From Paenibacillus tianjinensis (GTDB taxonomy: Bacteria > Bacillota > Bacilli > Paenibacillales > Paenibacillaceae): 64,000 bases of DNA. The stretch lies in assembly GCF_017086365.1 (NCBI RefSeq), contig NZ_CP070969.1, positions 1,054,001 to 1,118,000 of the forward strand. Reading direction: 5' to 3'. Made by a program: the position numbers and the translations under genes. The notes under the pieces were generated by a model that searched no databases, was not told the origin of the DNA, and saw only the letters and a list, made by a program, of their open reading frames with translations. Shown in pieces: positions 16,740 to 25,018 of this stretch; position 1 is the stretch's first letter; the number at the start of each line of letters is the position of its first letter.

Positions 16740-17888
16740 TTACCGGGTACTGACAACCAGTGCATTACTGATCAGGCGTCCCGGAGCGGTCAAATATTTT
16801 CCGTTATAATACAGGCCGCTGGAGGCACCGCCATCCAGATTCATCGCCTGATAAGCGCCAGCCTGCTTCATAATCTGGGCCAGCTGCGGGATGGTAGCCC
16901 CGCCGGTGGTCAGCAGGATCAGCTTGTGATCGCGGGTAAGGCCGAGTGCGCTGCGGGCTCCGCCGCCAGTCAAAATTTTGGGGTCCTTGAAGCCTTCGGC
17001 GGCGACGTTCAGTGATACACTGCCATTAACCAGCAGCCGGGGACCGGCCTGCAGCGCCCCTTCAACGGTCCCGCTCTGGAACCGTGCACTGAATTGGCTG
17101 CCGGGAATCAGCTCAGCCAGCAGATTGCGGTCATACGCAAATACCGTCCGGCGGTCACCGGGGCTGTTCTTCAGCATTTTGCCGCCGCTGATGATATAGC
17201 CATAAGGGGCTTTGTAGGCTCCTTCTGTATAAGCATCAAAAAAAGTTCCGTTGATCGCGGCAACGGCTCCGCTTCGTTTGGCAATGCTGCCGAGCGCTTC
17301 CGTCTTGCCGACCGTATTTCCGGCAAGTACAGCATCCAACCGGACGGAAGGGTCCAGCAGAGAGACAGTAACTGTCTGCACAGAGAATGATCTGGAGCCG
17401 ACTTTATATGTATGTTTGGTGCTGGTTACGGCAGGGGAGCCGGCCTTCATGAGCGTTCCGCTTAGCACCGGCAAGGTCGCTTCAGCGCCGCCTAATGTGA
17501 GTGTAACGGAAGCGGGCGCTTTGTTCCATTCGAGCCCGATGCCAAGTGTCGTGCTGACAAGGGAGAGCGGAACATAGGTCGTGCCGTTCTCGCTGAAGGG
17601 CAGATCGCTTATAGGAACAGCTTTGCCGTTGACGGAAGCCGAAGCTTGGCCAAGGGTAAGGAGGAGCGAATTATTGTCTCCGGCAATTTCTATGGATTTC
17701 GCATCTGCAGTAAGGCCTGCACGGAGGCCAAACAGTCCGTTTAGGAAGCGCAGCGGGATAAACGAATGATTTCCTTTGTCCACATAGACGGCATTTTTAG
17801 GCGCAGCCGCCGCACCGGGCAGCAGGGATGGAAGCGTGGAGAGCATTAGGAACAGGGTGAGAACAAGGGTGAATATTTTCTTCAGCAT
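16740..17888 (-). CDS. Secreted phosphodiester glycosidase (NAGPA) with copper-amine-oxidase-like N-terminal domain
   Basis: 382 aa. A signal peptide (MLKKIFTLVLTLFLML to AAAA, ~1-29) is followed by a copper-amine-oxidase N-like module with VDKGNHSFIPLRFLNGLFG and NGTTYVPLSLVSTTLG (~35-135). The C-terminal NAGPA domain (PF09992, ~170-382) shows AAINGTFFDAY, GGARSALGL and NLDGGASSGLYYNG. NAGPA domains cleave GlcNAc-1-phosphodiesters; in Gram-positives a cell-wall polymer substrate is likely but unproven. AGGAG precedes the ATG. It stands alone between a terminator and a divergent phosphatase. Confidence 0.87.
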   Translation of the reverse strand: MLKKIFTLVLTLFLMLSTLPSLLPGAAAAPKNAVYVDKGNHSFIPLRFLNGLFGLRAGLTADAKSIEIAGDNNSLLLTLGQASASVNGKAVPISDLPFSENGTTYVPLSLVSTTLGIGLEWNKAPASVTLTLGGAEATLPVLSGTLMKAGSPAVTSTKHTYKVGSRSFSVQTVTVSLLDPSVRLDAVLAGNTVGKTEALGSIAKRSGAVAAINGTFFDAYTEGAYKAPYGYIISGGKMLKNSPGDRRTVFAYDRNLLAELIPGSQFSARFQSGTVEGALQAGPRLLVNGSVSLNVAAEGFKDPKILTGGGARSALGLTRDHKLILLTTGGATIPQLAQIMKQAGAYQAMNLDGGASSGLYYNGKYLTAPGRLISNALVVSTR

Positions 17889-17934
17889 GAACAGAATCTC
17901 CTTTTGACTTATTATGTATTGTTTTTATATCGTC

Positions 17935-17952
17935 AAATGCGGCGCCGCACTT
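17935..17952. promoter_or_regulatory. 18-bp near-perfect palindrome next to the glycosidase promoter
   Basis: AAATGCGGCGCCGCACTT is palindromic except for one base pair. It abuts a TTGACG -35-like hexamer on the minus strand (CGTCAA at 17931-17936), so it may be an operator. Confidence 0.35.
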
Positions 17953-18043
17953 AAATGTGCGTCTAATGACATGCGCCCGTGTTAGATTTCGTATATAATT
18001 CTCTGATACTCGATTTCATTTTGCACAAAGGCGGTTAGCTACA

Positions 18044-18622
18044 ATGACAACAATCGGATTGATCCGGCACGGTAGTACCCTATGGAATAAAGAAGGCCGA
18101 ATACAGGGTCATACCGATAATCCCCTGGATGAAGAGGGCCTGGAGCAGGCAGCAGCTCTTGCAGAGCGGCTTAGCGCGGAAGAGTGGAATTATATTTATT
18201 CTAGCGACCTGCTCAGAGCAAGACAGACAGCAGAGATCATCGCGGCAAGACTTGGTCTGCCTGTTGCAGGATGGGTACCGGAAATCCGGGAGATGGACGG
18301 CGGCCTGCTGGAGGGCACGACGGAGCAGGAACTTATAGAGCGCTGGGGAAAAGATTGGAGAACGCTGGAGCTGGGCCTGGAAAAGAATGAATCCGGCCGG
18401 CTTAGAGGGAGCCGGGCGATTGAAGAAATCGCGCAGCGGCATCCGGGAGAGCATGTGCTGGTGGTCAGCCATGGCGCAATCCTCCGCAGCAGCCTGAGCG
18501 GACTGGTGCCTGAACTGGATTTGAGTGTGTTCCTGAAGAATACTTCGCTGACACGGTTAGTATATACCGGCAAAACCTGGACCTGTGAGCTATATAATTG
18601 CGTCAAACATATAGAGAATTAG
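18044..18622 (+). CDS. Histidine phosphatase family protein
   Basis: 192 aa. LIRHGSTLWNKEGRIQGHTD at residues ~6-25 holds the catalytic RHG, REMDGGLLEG (~84-93) the acidic residue, and LVVSHGAILR (~143) the second catalytic His. The family includes phosphoglycerate mutases and phosphatases such as PhoE and CobC. The lack of vitamin-B12 or glycolysis neighbours argues for a broad-specificity phosphatase. The ribosome binding site is weak (GGCGG). A TATAAT lies at 17994-17999. Confidence 0.85.
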   Translation: MTTIGLIRHGSTLWNKEGRIQGHTDNPLDEEGLEQAAALAERLSAEEWNYIYSSDLLRARQTAEIIAARLGLPVAGWVPEIREMDGGLLEGTTEQELIERWGKDWRTLELGLEKNESGRLRGSRAIEEIAQRHPGEHVLVVSHGAILRSSLSGLVPELDLSVFLKNTSLTRLVYTGKTWTCELYNCVKHIEN

Positions 18623-18959
18623 ACAGCTCCGCTATGCCGGCCGCGCTATTCCAAATCATTCCATTGGGAAACTGAGCTGACCTGCCGATAATAAGCATAA
18701 TACTGATCACTTGCCTGTTTACAAGCTTTTTTACAGCTGCAGCTGTTCACTATGTTTCGATTTATTCATAGGTAAAAGGGAGTGCTCGAACTATGGAAGA
18801 AGCGCGGAATTATATGTTAGCCGTATTTTCAGTTCTTATTGCAGCGTTGACAGCTTACGCGATTCTCCGGCTCTCGCAGAATTTCGCAATTAAAAATCAA
18901 AGAGCCCGTGCAGTGTGAAGTGACCCCTGTCAAGTAGACAGTAAATAAAAAGCAATATT

Positions 18960-19853
18960 TTAAGCAACCTGAGTTCGGTATTCATAGGGACTCAGGTTGT
19001 TTAGTTTCGTTTGGAAACGTGCATGGTTGTAAAAGCGGATATATTGCTGCACAGCATGCCTCACCTGTTTTGCAGAGTGAAAGGAGTGGAGGTAGAAACA
19101 TTCGGATTTAAAATGACCGAAGAAGTTCTCCATACAAGCATTGTCCCAGCAGTTACCCTTTCTGGACATGCTTGCCTTTATCTCATACCGCTCCAGTAGT
19201 TTACTGTATTGACGGCTAGTGTACTGAAATCCTTGGTCGCTGTGCAAAAGAACACCTTTGGTATCCCGCCGTTTTCTCGCCTTTTTGACTGTATCCAACA
19301 CCAGCTTTAGATCATTCCGCGAGCTAATCTGGTACGCTATAATTTCATTGTTAAACAGATCTTTAATCGCAGACAGGTACAACCGTTGTCCACCGAAGAT
19401 AAGGTAAGTAATATCCGTGACCCACTTTTGGTTCGGCTGCTCTGCTGTAAACTCTCTATTCAGGTGGTTGTCAGAGATCACGTAAGCCTCTTTCTTGCCA
19501 TAGTAAGGTCTTTTCCTCCGAATAACTGCTCGAAGTCCTAGCTCGCCCATGAGTCGCTGTACACGTTTGTGATTCATATGAATGGCGTAGGTACGCTTTA
19601 GCCATACCTTCACTCTGCGGTATCCATAAATGCCTTTAAGCTTCTCGTGGCATTCGACAATTTTAAGCTTCATCGCTTCGTCTTCGCGTTGCTTGGGTGA
19701 AACGAACGTTTGCCGGTTCAACCACTTGTAAAAACCACTTCTAGATACTCCAGCCAGATTACATAGCAGGGTAAGGTTGTATTTCTTATGAAGCAATTCC
19801 TTAATGACTGCAAACTTTTTGCTGCTCGGAACAGCGTCCATTCCTCCTTTCAC
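18960..19853 (-). CDS. IS3-family transposase OrfB (DDE catalytic part)
   Basis: 297 aa from a GTG at 19853. It has an HTH_21-like N-terminal region (GVSRSGFYKWLNR) and an rve integrase core. The catalytic acids are visible in WVTDITYL, LLHSDQGFQYTS and ACMENFFGHFKSE. It is normally made as an OrfAB fusion: A AAA AAG (19871-19865, minus strand) just before the OrfA stop is a classical -1 slippery site, and a -1 shift leads straight into this frame. A free start at the ATG behind AGGAGG is also possible. Confidence 0.93.
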   Translation of the reverse strand: MKGGMDAVPSSKKFAVIKELLHKKYNLTLLCNLAGVSRSGFYKWLNRQTFVSPKQREDEAMKLKIVECHEKLKGIYGYRRVKVWLKRTYAIHMNHKRVQRLMGELGLRAVIRRKRPYYGKKEAYVISDNHLNREFTAEQPNQKWVTDITYLIFGGQRLYLSAIKDLFNNEIIAYQISSRNDLKLVLDTVKKARKRRDTKGVLLHSDQGFQYTSRQYSKLLERYEIKASMSRKGNCWDNACMENFFGHFKSECFYLHSFHSAKQVRHAVQQYIRFYNHARFQTKLNNLSPYEYRTQVA

Positions 19854-20146
19854 ATCTGTAAGAGCTTTTTTAGCATTTCATTTTCTGCCTCAAGGCGCTT
19901 AATCTTGGCCTCTGGATCTTCAGGACGAGTGCGGGGTCTGCCCATTCCTGGCCCTTTTGCTTTCCCTCTTTTTTCTCCAAGGCCCTTTACTCCCTCTGCC
20001 TCAAAGTGCTTCACCCATCGGCGCACCAGGGAATCGTTGATGCCCATTTCACGCGCTACACTCTTATACCCCAATCCCTTTTTGAGATAGAGGTCCACTG
20101 CCTTTTTCTTGAACTTCTCATCGTACGTTCTTCTCATTTCGCCCAT
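19850..20146 (-). CDS. IS3-family transposase OrfA (helix-turn-helix protein)
   Basis: 98 aa. The Tnp_1/HTH region YDEKFKKKAVDLYLKKGLGY, then INDSLVRRWVKHFEAEG, binds the element ends. The C-terminal leucine zipper (KIKRLEAENEMLKKLLQ) allows pairing with OrfAB. The stop overlaps the OrfB GTG (GTGA). Confidence 0.92.
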   Translation of the reverse strand: MGEMRRTYDEKFKKKAVDLYLKKGLGYKSVAREMGINDSLVRRWVKHFEAEGVKGLGEKRGKAKGPGMGRPRTRPEDPEAKIKRLEAENEMLKKLLQM

Positions 20147-20950
20147 AAAAAAATCCCCTCCATAGTAGACAGATTAAACGGCTTGCTTTTTTCTGTCTAC
20201 TATAGGGGGATCATATCAGTGCGCACGAGCCTTATTATTCTTATGGCCAGCAGCGGATTAGGCGGAATGCACCTGCTTGGCAGGGGGGCAGTAACCGGGC
20301 TCCAGCCGGCCAGCGGTAGCCTGTTCTTCGCCTTGGCGCTCTATTCGCTGACCCTTACCTTGCTGCTGCTGCTGTTCACCCGGGTCCGCCAGGTGCTGGC
20401 CGAGAGGGATCAGCTTAAGGAGCTTGCGTATAGAGACAGCTTAACCAGCCTGTTCAATAAGAACGGAATGGACCACTTCTGGGAGCACTGCAAACCGAAT
20501 GAACAGCTTGCCGTGCTGTATCTTGACCTGAACAGGTTCAAATCGATCAATGACAAGCTGGGCCATCATGTCGGTGATTTGCTGCTCCAGGCCGTCGGCG
20601 GGACGCTGAAGCAATTCTCGTCCAAGGGGAAGCGGCATATCTTCCGGATCGGCGGCGATGAATTCGTAATCATTGCGAAACGCTGCGGCCGCAAGGAGGC
20701 TGAACAGCTCGCCTTGCGAATTCTGGAGAAAACAACCCGGAATTATCAGCTCGAGCGGTATGAGCTGTTCGTGTCGGCCAGTATCGGCATTACGATCAGC
20801 CAGGGCAGAATTGATTCTGCGCGTCTCCTGAAGGAAGCCGATTCGGCCATGTACCATGCCAAGCAGCTGGGCAGCGGCCGTTATGCGGTTCACAAGCAAG
20901 GCATTGTCATTCAGCCGGTTAACGTGCTGGGCAGCTCCAGAGCGAATTAA

Positions 20951-22177
20951 TCAGCAGGCTCTGCTTGTAATGGTACGTTGTCCATCCATCATAAACAGGC
21001 AGAGCAGGGCAATTGCCATGCTGCCTGCTGCCGCGTAGAACAGGACCGAGTAATCTGTCAGGTCGATAAGCAGCCCGAGCAACGGCGGGGAGCTGATCGC
21101 GGCAAGCGAGGAGACCAGATAATACATTCCGGTGCGGGTGCCGATGCTCTCCTCGGTTCCCGTAGCCACAACATAAGGATAGGAATTAATATTGATGCAG
21201 GCCCAGAATATCCCGCCGGTTAGCAGCAGCCCCCGCAGCATCAGCAGATTGTCCGCAAAGCCCACCAAGGCAAAGACTGCCGTCAACCCGATAACGCCAG
21301 TAATAATCATTTTTTTCTTGCCGAACCGTCCGCCCAGCCAGCCGCTGGGGATCGCAAAGGCTACGAAGGCCAGTGAGAAGAAGGTGAGCGAGAACGAAGC
21401 GGCCTTTTCACTGAGGCCCAGGTGATGTTTGCCGTACAAGGTAAATAAGGTTTCCACCCCCTGATAAGCCACGAACCAGAAAAAGATAGCCGCCAGCAGC
21501 CAAGAGGTCGTGCGGTCCAGCTGCTTCAGCAGAGAAATCCGTGCAGGCTTGAGCTGCGGAACGACGGCATTCCTTGGTTGCCCCTGAAGACCAGAGCGGA
21601 CGGTGTCCATATTCACGCCATCCCGGTCCTCTTGAATGAAACGTGCTACGATAAGCAGGCAGAGCAGTGTAATCAGTCCGGCTACGAGGAACGGAAGTGC
21701 CGGGTTCGCATCATAGAGCATGGAACCGGCACCAAAGGCGAGAATGGATCCGACCCCGCCCATAAAGTTAACCAGCCCGTTGGCCTTCGTCCGCTGCGGC
21801 TCCGGTGTAATATCGGGCATCAGCGCAACGGTCGGCGAACGGTACAGGCTCATGGCCAGGTTCATCAGCATCATGAACAGCAGCAGGGTGAACAGTCCGC
21901 TGTGGTAAGGAATGAGCATCGTCAGCACGGCTGCAAGCGGCATTCCGATCAGCAGATAAGGCATTCTGCGTCCGTAGCGGCTGAAGGTCCGGTCACTGCG
22001 GTTGCCGATCCACGGCTGCAGAAACAGTGCAAAATAATTATCGATCGTCATCATAAAGCTGATCAGGGCTACACTGCTCACGTATTTTTCCAGAAAGAAA
22101 GGTACGAATGCATTATATAAGCTCCATGTGATGCTGATGCTGAAAAAGCCAAAGCCCAGCAGCCAGACTTTTTTCAC
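20951..22177 (-). CDS. MFS transporter of the GPH/SLC45-like type
   Basis: 408 aa from a GTG at 22177 with GGGAG 7 nt upstream. The frame reaches 22219, but that part overlaps the previous gene. About twelve membrane helices are seen. IDNYFALFLQPWIGNRSDRT and RYGRRMPYLLIG resemble glycoside-pentoside-hexuronide and SLC45-type sugar transporters. It starts 4 bp after the glycerophosphodiesterase stop, so the two are probably co-expressed; a sugar or glycerophosphodiester-related substrate is possible. Confidence 0.82.
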   Translation of the reverse strand: MKKVWLLGFGFFSISITWSLYNAFVPFFLEKYVSSVALISFMMTIDNYFALFLQPWIGNRSDRTFSRYGRRMPYLLIGMPLAAVLTMLIPYHSGLFTLLLFMMLMNLAMSLYRSPTVALMPDITPEPQRTKANGLVNFMGGVGSILAFGAGSMLYDANPALPFLVAGLITLLCLLIVARFIQEDRDGVNMDTVRSGLQGQPRNAVVPQLKPARISLLKQLDRTTSWLLAAIFFWFVAYQGVETLFTLYGKHHLGLSEKAASFSLTFFSLAFVAFAIPSGWLGGRFGKKKMIITGVIGLTAVFALVGFADNLLMLRGLLLTGGIFWACININSYPYVVATGTEESIGTRTGMYYLVSSLAAISSPPLLGLLIDLTDYSVLFYAAAGSMAIALLCLFMMDGQRTITSRAC

Positions 22178-22181
22178 ACCC

Positions 22182-22919
22182 TCACACTCCCTTGGCAGCA
22201 AGCAGCCCGGACAGCACATCCGGATAATCCGTTATTATTCCGGCTACACCGGCATCGATTAATTCCTTCATCCGCCCGGGATCATTCACGGTCCAGGGAT
22301 GATAGGCCACATGATGTTCAGATGCTTCAGCCACGAACTCCGGCAGTACGGCATAATGATACGCATGCAGCGCATCAGCCTGAAGGGTGGCTGCGTAGTC
22401 CCACGGGCGGTACAAGCCTTCGCCATATAAAATACCTGTACGGATCTCTGGCGCCAGCGATTTGCAGTAGGCCAGCGAGTAGTGATTGAAGCTCGACAGA
22501 ATCACACGTTCACTCATTCCGTAATCCCGCACGGCAGCAATGACCTTCTCCTCCATCCCCGGGTACATGAATATCCCGTTCTTCAGTTCAATATTGAGGA
22601 CGGTATCCCGCTTTTGCAGTAAATCCAGCAATTCCTCCAGCGTAGGTAGGCGCTCGTCCTTGAATTCCGGCCCGAACCATGAACCGGCATCCAGCTCCAG
22701 CAGCTGGCTTAGTGTCTTATCCTTTACATAACCGTCAGCACCGGCAGTGCGTTTTAAACTTTCATCATGGATGAGCACCAGTCCTCCGTCCGAAGACATC
22801 TGGACATCGGTTTCAATGCCGGTAGCGCCCAGCTCAAGACTTTTGCGGAATGCCGCCATCGTATTCTCCGGGCAGACCGCAGATGCGCCACGGTGTGCAA
22901 AGTTGATAATACTGTTCAT
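22182..22919 (-). CDS. Glycerophosphodiester phosphodiesterase (GDPD)
   Basis: 245 aa without signal peptide. The GDPD signature is NFAHRGASAVCPENTMAAF (residues ~6-24), with catalytic His in HRG, metal ligands in GIETDVQMSSDGGLVLIHDE, and LNIELKN in the core. The C-terminal VNDPGRMKELIDAGVAGIITDYPD is standard. It cleaves glycerophosphodiesters to glycerol-3-phosphate and an alcohol in the cytosol. GGAGGGG precedes the ATG. It is coupled to the downstream transporter. Confidence 0.92.
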   Translation of the reverse strand: MNSIINFAHRGASAVCPENTMAAFRKSLELGATGIETDVQMSSDGGLVLIHDESLKRTAGADGYVKDKTLSQLLELDAGSWFGPEFKDERLPTLEELLDLLQKRDTVLNIELKNGIFMYPGMEEKVIAAVRDYGMSERVILSSFNHYSLAYCKSLAPEIRTGILYGEGLYRPWDYAATLQADALHAYHYAVLPEFVAEASEHHVAYHPWTVNDPGRMKELIDAGVAGIITDYPDVLSGLLAAKGV

Positions 22920-23112
22920 GTGTTGTTACCCCTCCGCCTCATAGTTTTACTAAGTACCCGCAAAAAGCAGGCTCTATTGTCTATTCAACACCACAACAAG
23001 AAACCCTGTTCGCCATCGGCGAAAGGGTGCGAAATGAAGCATTTTTAACCTGGGGCTTACAATAGTGTGCAAAAAGAACCGGATTTCCGTCCAAGGCAGG
23101 AGGCTGAGGGGA

Positions 23113-23445
23113 TCATTTTCTCGCTCCGAGCCACATTTTAATTTCAGCGTACAGAAAAGAGCCCTGTGCAAATAACAGAAACAGCTTATACCAGAGGGGC
23201 ATCTCAACCCAAAAGGCAATGATGAAACTGGAGAACCCCGTCAGTGCCAGCAGCCGGCTTATTAGAACCTTTCGCCCGTTTTTTTCCAGGCTGTCGAACG
23301 TAAAAACCAGGAACACTTGGAGGGGTAACAGCAATAAAAATAAAGATATAAAAGTGAAAAATCCGAAGATAACGGATGCGATTATCCATACTATAATCAG
23401 CCCTATGATGTTCAGCCGTTTCGTTAACTTTTCTGAGAGTTTCAT
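23113..23445 (-). CDS. Four-helix membrane protein, unknown
   Basis: 110 aa with GGAGG well placed before the ATG at 23445. Hydrophobic segments lie at residues ~13-32, ~33-52, ~63-80 and ~84-100. No recognised domain. It is isolated: a hairpin CCCTgTTCGCC/GGCGAAAGGG downstream (23006-23029) may end its message. Confidence 0.6.
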   Translation of the reverse strand: MKLSEKLTKRLNIIGLIIVWIIASVIFGFFTFISLFLLLLPLQVFLVFTFDSLEKNGRKVLISRLLALTGFSSFIIAFWVEMPLWYKLFLLFAQGSFLYAEIKMWLGARK

Positions 23446-23558
23446 GCTATGCCTCCGCAGTACTAAGAATGAATATCTGAAAAAATTCCATTTATATCTA
23501 TATTATAAACGGATATCCATCCCGGTTCAAAAAACATAACAATCATATCTGCTTCACG

Positions 23559-24140
23559 TCACGCAGAGACAATCCCGCGGATGGCTTCATGCACATGCTG
23601 AACCTCCGAGAATGCCAGGGAGTACTCCAGGTCTGATTTTTTGGCCGGAGACACGCCAGGGAGGAAGGGGATGGACAAGACCGGCGTATCGGCGCTGCTG
23701 AGATAGATTCTGAGGGTAAGCTCCTTGATCTCCTCGGCGGATTCAGTGTCATCTCCGGCACGATCCGGGTTATAACCGGGTTTACTGGCGCTGCTGGTAA
23801 TCCGGCTGGTTTTGCTTACTTTGGTGAGCGTAAGGGCGTTCTCAATAATTTCCGAACCTAATATAGCATCAAAAGTATATAGCGTCGCGGTCGCATTCTC
23901 CTGTCTGCCGGGATCATACTTCCCGATAGCCAGTGTCTTACCATCCTCATCCAGGGCAATAATATGCGACTCATCAGGCGTAACATACCGCTGGGGGAAA
24001 TTGAGATTGAAGGAGCCAAGGGAGTTGGCCAGCTTATTCAGGTTTGAAGAAGGATAGGATAATTTAAACTGAAGAACTGCAGCCGCCAGCAGCAGGGTAA
24101 TCCCCAGTACGGCGAACATGTACATCAGGAATATGAGCAT
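23559..24140 (-). CDS. Membrane-anchored hypothetical protein
   Basis: 193 aa from the ATG at 24140, which has AGGAGG; the longer frame reaches into the tandem repeat and should be ignored. A single N-terminal membrane segment (LIFLMYMFAVLGITLLLAAA) is followed by an extracytoplasmic region with mixed beta-like content and a final VQHVHEAIRGIVSA. No family recognised. Confidence 0.6.
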   Translation of the reverse strand: MLIFLMYMFAVLGITLLLAAAVLQFKLSYPSSNLNKLANSLGSFNLNFPQRYVTPDESHIIALDEDGKTLAIGKYDPGRQENATATLYTFDAILGSEIIENALTLTKVSKTSRITSSASKPGYNPDRAGDDTESAEEIKELTLRIYLSSADTPVLSIPFLPGVSPAKKSDLEYSLAFSEVQHVHEAIRGIVSA

Positions 24141-24154
24141 TTTACCGCCTCCTG

Positions 24155-24290
24155 AAAGTTTTGTTAGGGTAAGCTTCCTTGAGACACATCGGCAAAACTC
24201 ACTTCGGAAGCATGGGCTAAAAGTTTTGTTAGCGTAAGCTTCCTTGAGACACATCGGCAAAACTCGCATCGGAAGCATAGGCTTAAAGTT
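24155..24290. repeat. 65-bp tandem direct repeat, 2.1 copies
   Basis: Copies 24155-24219 and 24220-24284 differ at only a few positions; a third begins AAAGTT. Each holds AGTTTTG and GCTTCC followed by their complements CAAAACT and GGAAGC in the same order, so the two stems interlock like an H-type pseudoknot. It lies in the 5' region of the reverse-strand hypothetical gene. Confidence 0.85.
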
Positions 24291-24409
24291 GGTTCTACTA
24301 ATAGAATATGCGGAAGAGACGTGAACAAATACATAGACCTGAGGGATAGAGATCAACTATTCTTTTTTTTGTATTCCAAAAAGCAGGGGTAAATTAGAGA
24401 TTGCAGGGG

Positions 24410-24870
24410 ATGATGGGCTTGATCGTAGATACATTAGGACATTTGCTGGAGAATGAGGCGGCTTACGGAGAGCAGATACAGGCGGGGCTGCGGTTCCTGC
24501 GGGATACGGATTTTGCCGGGCAGGCGGCAGGACGCCATGAAGTCGATGAGAACATTTCTATTTCATTAACGAATATGAAACGAAGGATGCCGGGGATTGC
24601 TTCTGGGAAGCGCACCAAGTCAATCTGGATCTGCATTATATCCTGGAAGGCACGGAGCGGATCGGCTATGCGGCTATTGAGCAGCTTGCAGTAAAAGAGG
24701 AATATAGCGCCGAGAAGGACGCGGTGTTCTTCACCGGAGCGCTGGAATCCGCCGTAACCGCAGGCCCTGGTGCACTGGTTGTCTGCTATCCGCGGGACGG
24801 GCATATGACAGGGATTGAAGCCGGATGCAAGGAAACGGTACGGAAGGTTGTTCTAAAAATCAAGCTGTAG
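24410..24870 (+). pseudogene. YhcH/YjgK/YiaL family (DUF386) protein, frameshifted
   Basis: Codons from the ATG at 24410 read MMGLIVDTLGHLLENEA to GRHEVDEN, then leave the family frame at ATTTCTATTTC (24553-24563 region). One base later the family sequence resumes as YFINEYETKDAGDCFWEAHQ and runs to the TAG at 24868 (PRDGHMTGIEA near the end). Loss of one T from a TTTT run explains it. The family is a cupin-like group linked to sialic-acid and other sugar pathways. It may be a true mutation or a sequence error. Confidence 0.8.
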
Positions 24871-24894
24871 CAGACTCGGATAGTCTGCATTCAC

Positions 24895-24917
24895 AAGGAG
24901 CCGGTTAGGCTCCTTTT
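24895..24917 (+). terminator. Intrinsic terminator after the YhcH gene
   Basis: AAGGAGCC GGTTA GGCTCCTT followed by TTTGC. A second small hairpin (GCAGACT/AGTCTGC) lies just before it at 24870-24888. Confidence 0.75.
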
Positions 24918-25018
24918 TGCTTTTGGTGTGCTAATGTCACCAGCGTTTGTCATTCTCATCACAAATGAGTTACGATATCTTTCGGGTAGAAGAACAACCC
25001 GGACAAGGAGCCGCGCTT

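Larger units (their letters stand above)
18916..20218 (-). mobile_element. IS3-family insertion sequence (IS150-like), 1303 bp
   Basis: The terminal inverted repeats start TGA and share GTAGACAG (about 19 of 26 positions match). They are flanked by a 3-bp direct duplication GTG (18913-18915 and 20219-20221). Two overlapping frames on the minus strand encode OrfA and a DDE OrfB. The element is complete. Confidence 0.93.
18793..20950 (+). pseudogene. GGDEF diguanylate cyclase with MHYT-like membrane region, interrupted by an IS3-family element
   Basis: The 5' piece (18793-18915, AGGGAG upstream) encodes MEEARNYMLAVFSVLIAALT and more, 41 residues ending at a TGA supplied by the element. The 3' piece (20219-20950) continues with RTSLIILMASSGLGGMHLLG, two more hydrophobic segments, and a GGDEF domain (LAYRDSLTSLFNKNG; RIGGDEFVII). 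Removing the element and one copy of the GTG duplication joins the pieces in frame to a 283-aa protein. The GGDEF motif is intact, but no RxxD inhibitory site precedes it. The product would make c-di-GMP. As it stands the full protein cannot be made, though the 3' piece stays open into the element end. Confidence 0.85.

Noticed and set aside
18733..18746. Perfect palindrome ACAGCTGCAGCTGT before the GGDEF gene
   Set aside because: No promoter or repeat context; not enough for an operator call.
20006..20950. Continuous 314-codon frame crossing the IS right end into the GGDEF domain
   Set aside because: Its first 70 codons are IS DNA read in the wrong sense; the true gene is the interrupted 18793-20950.
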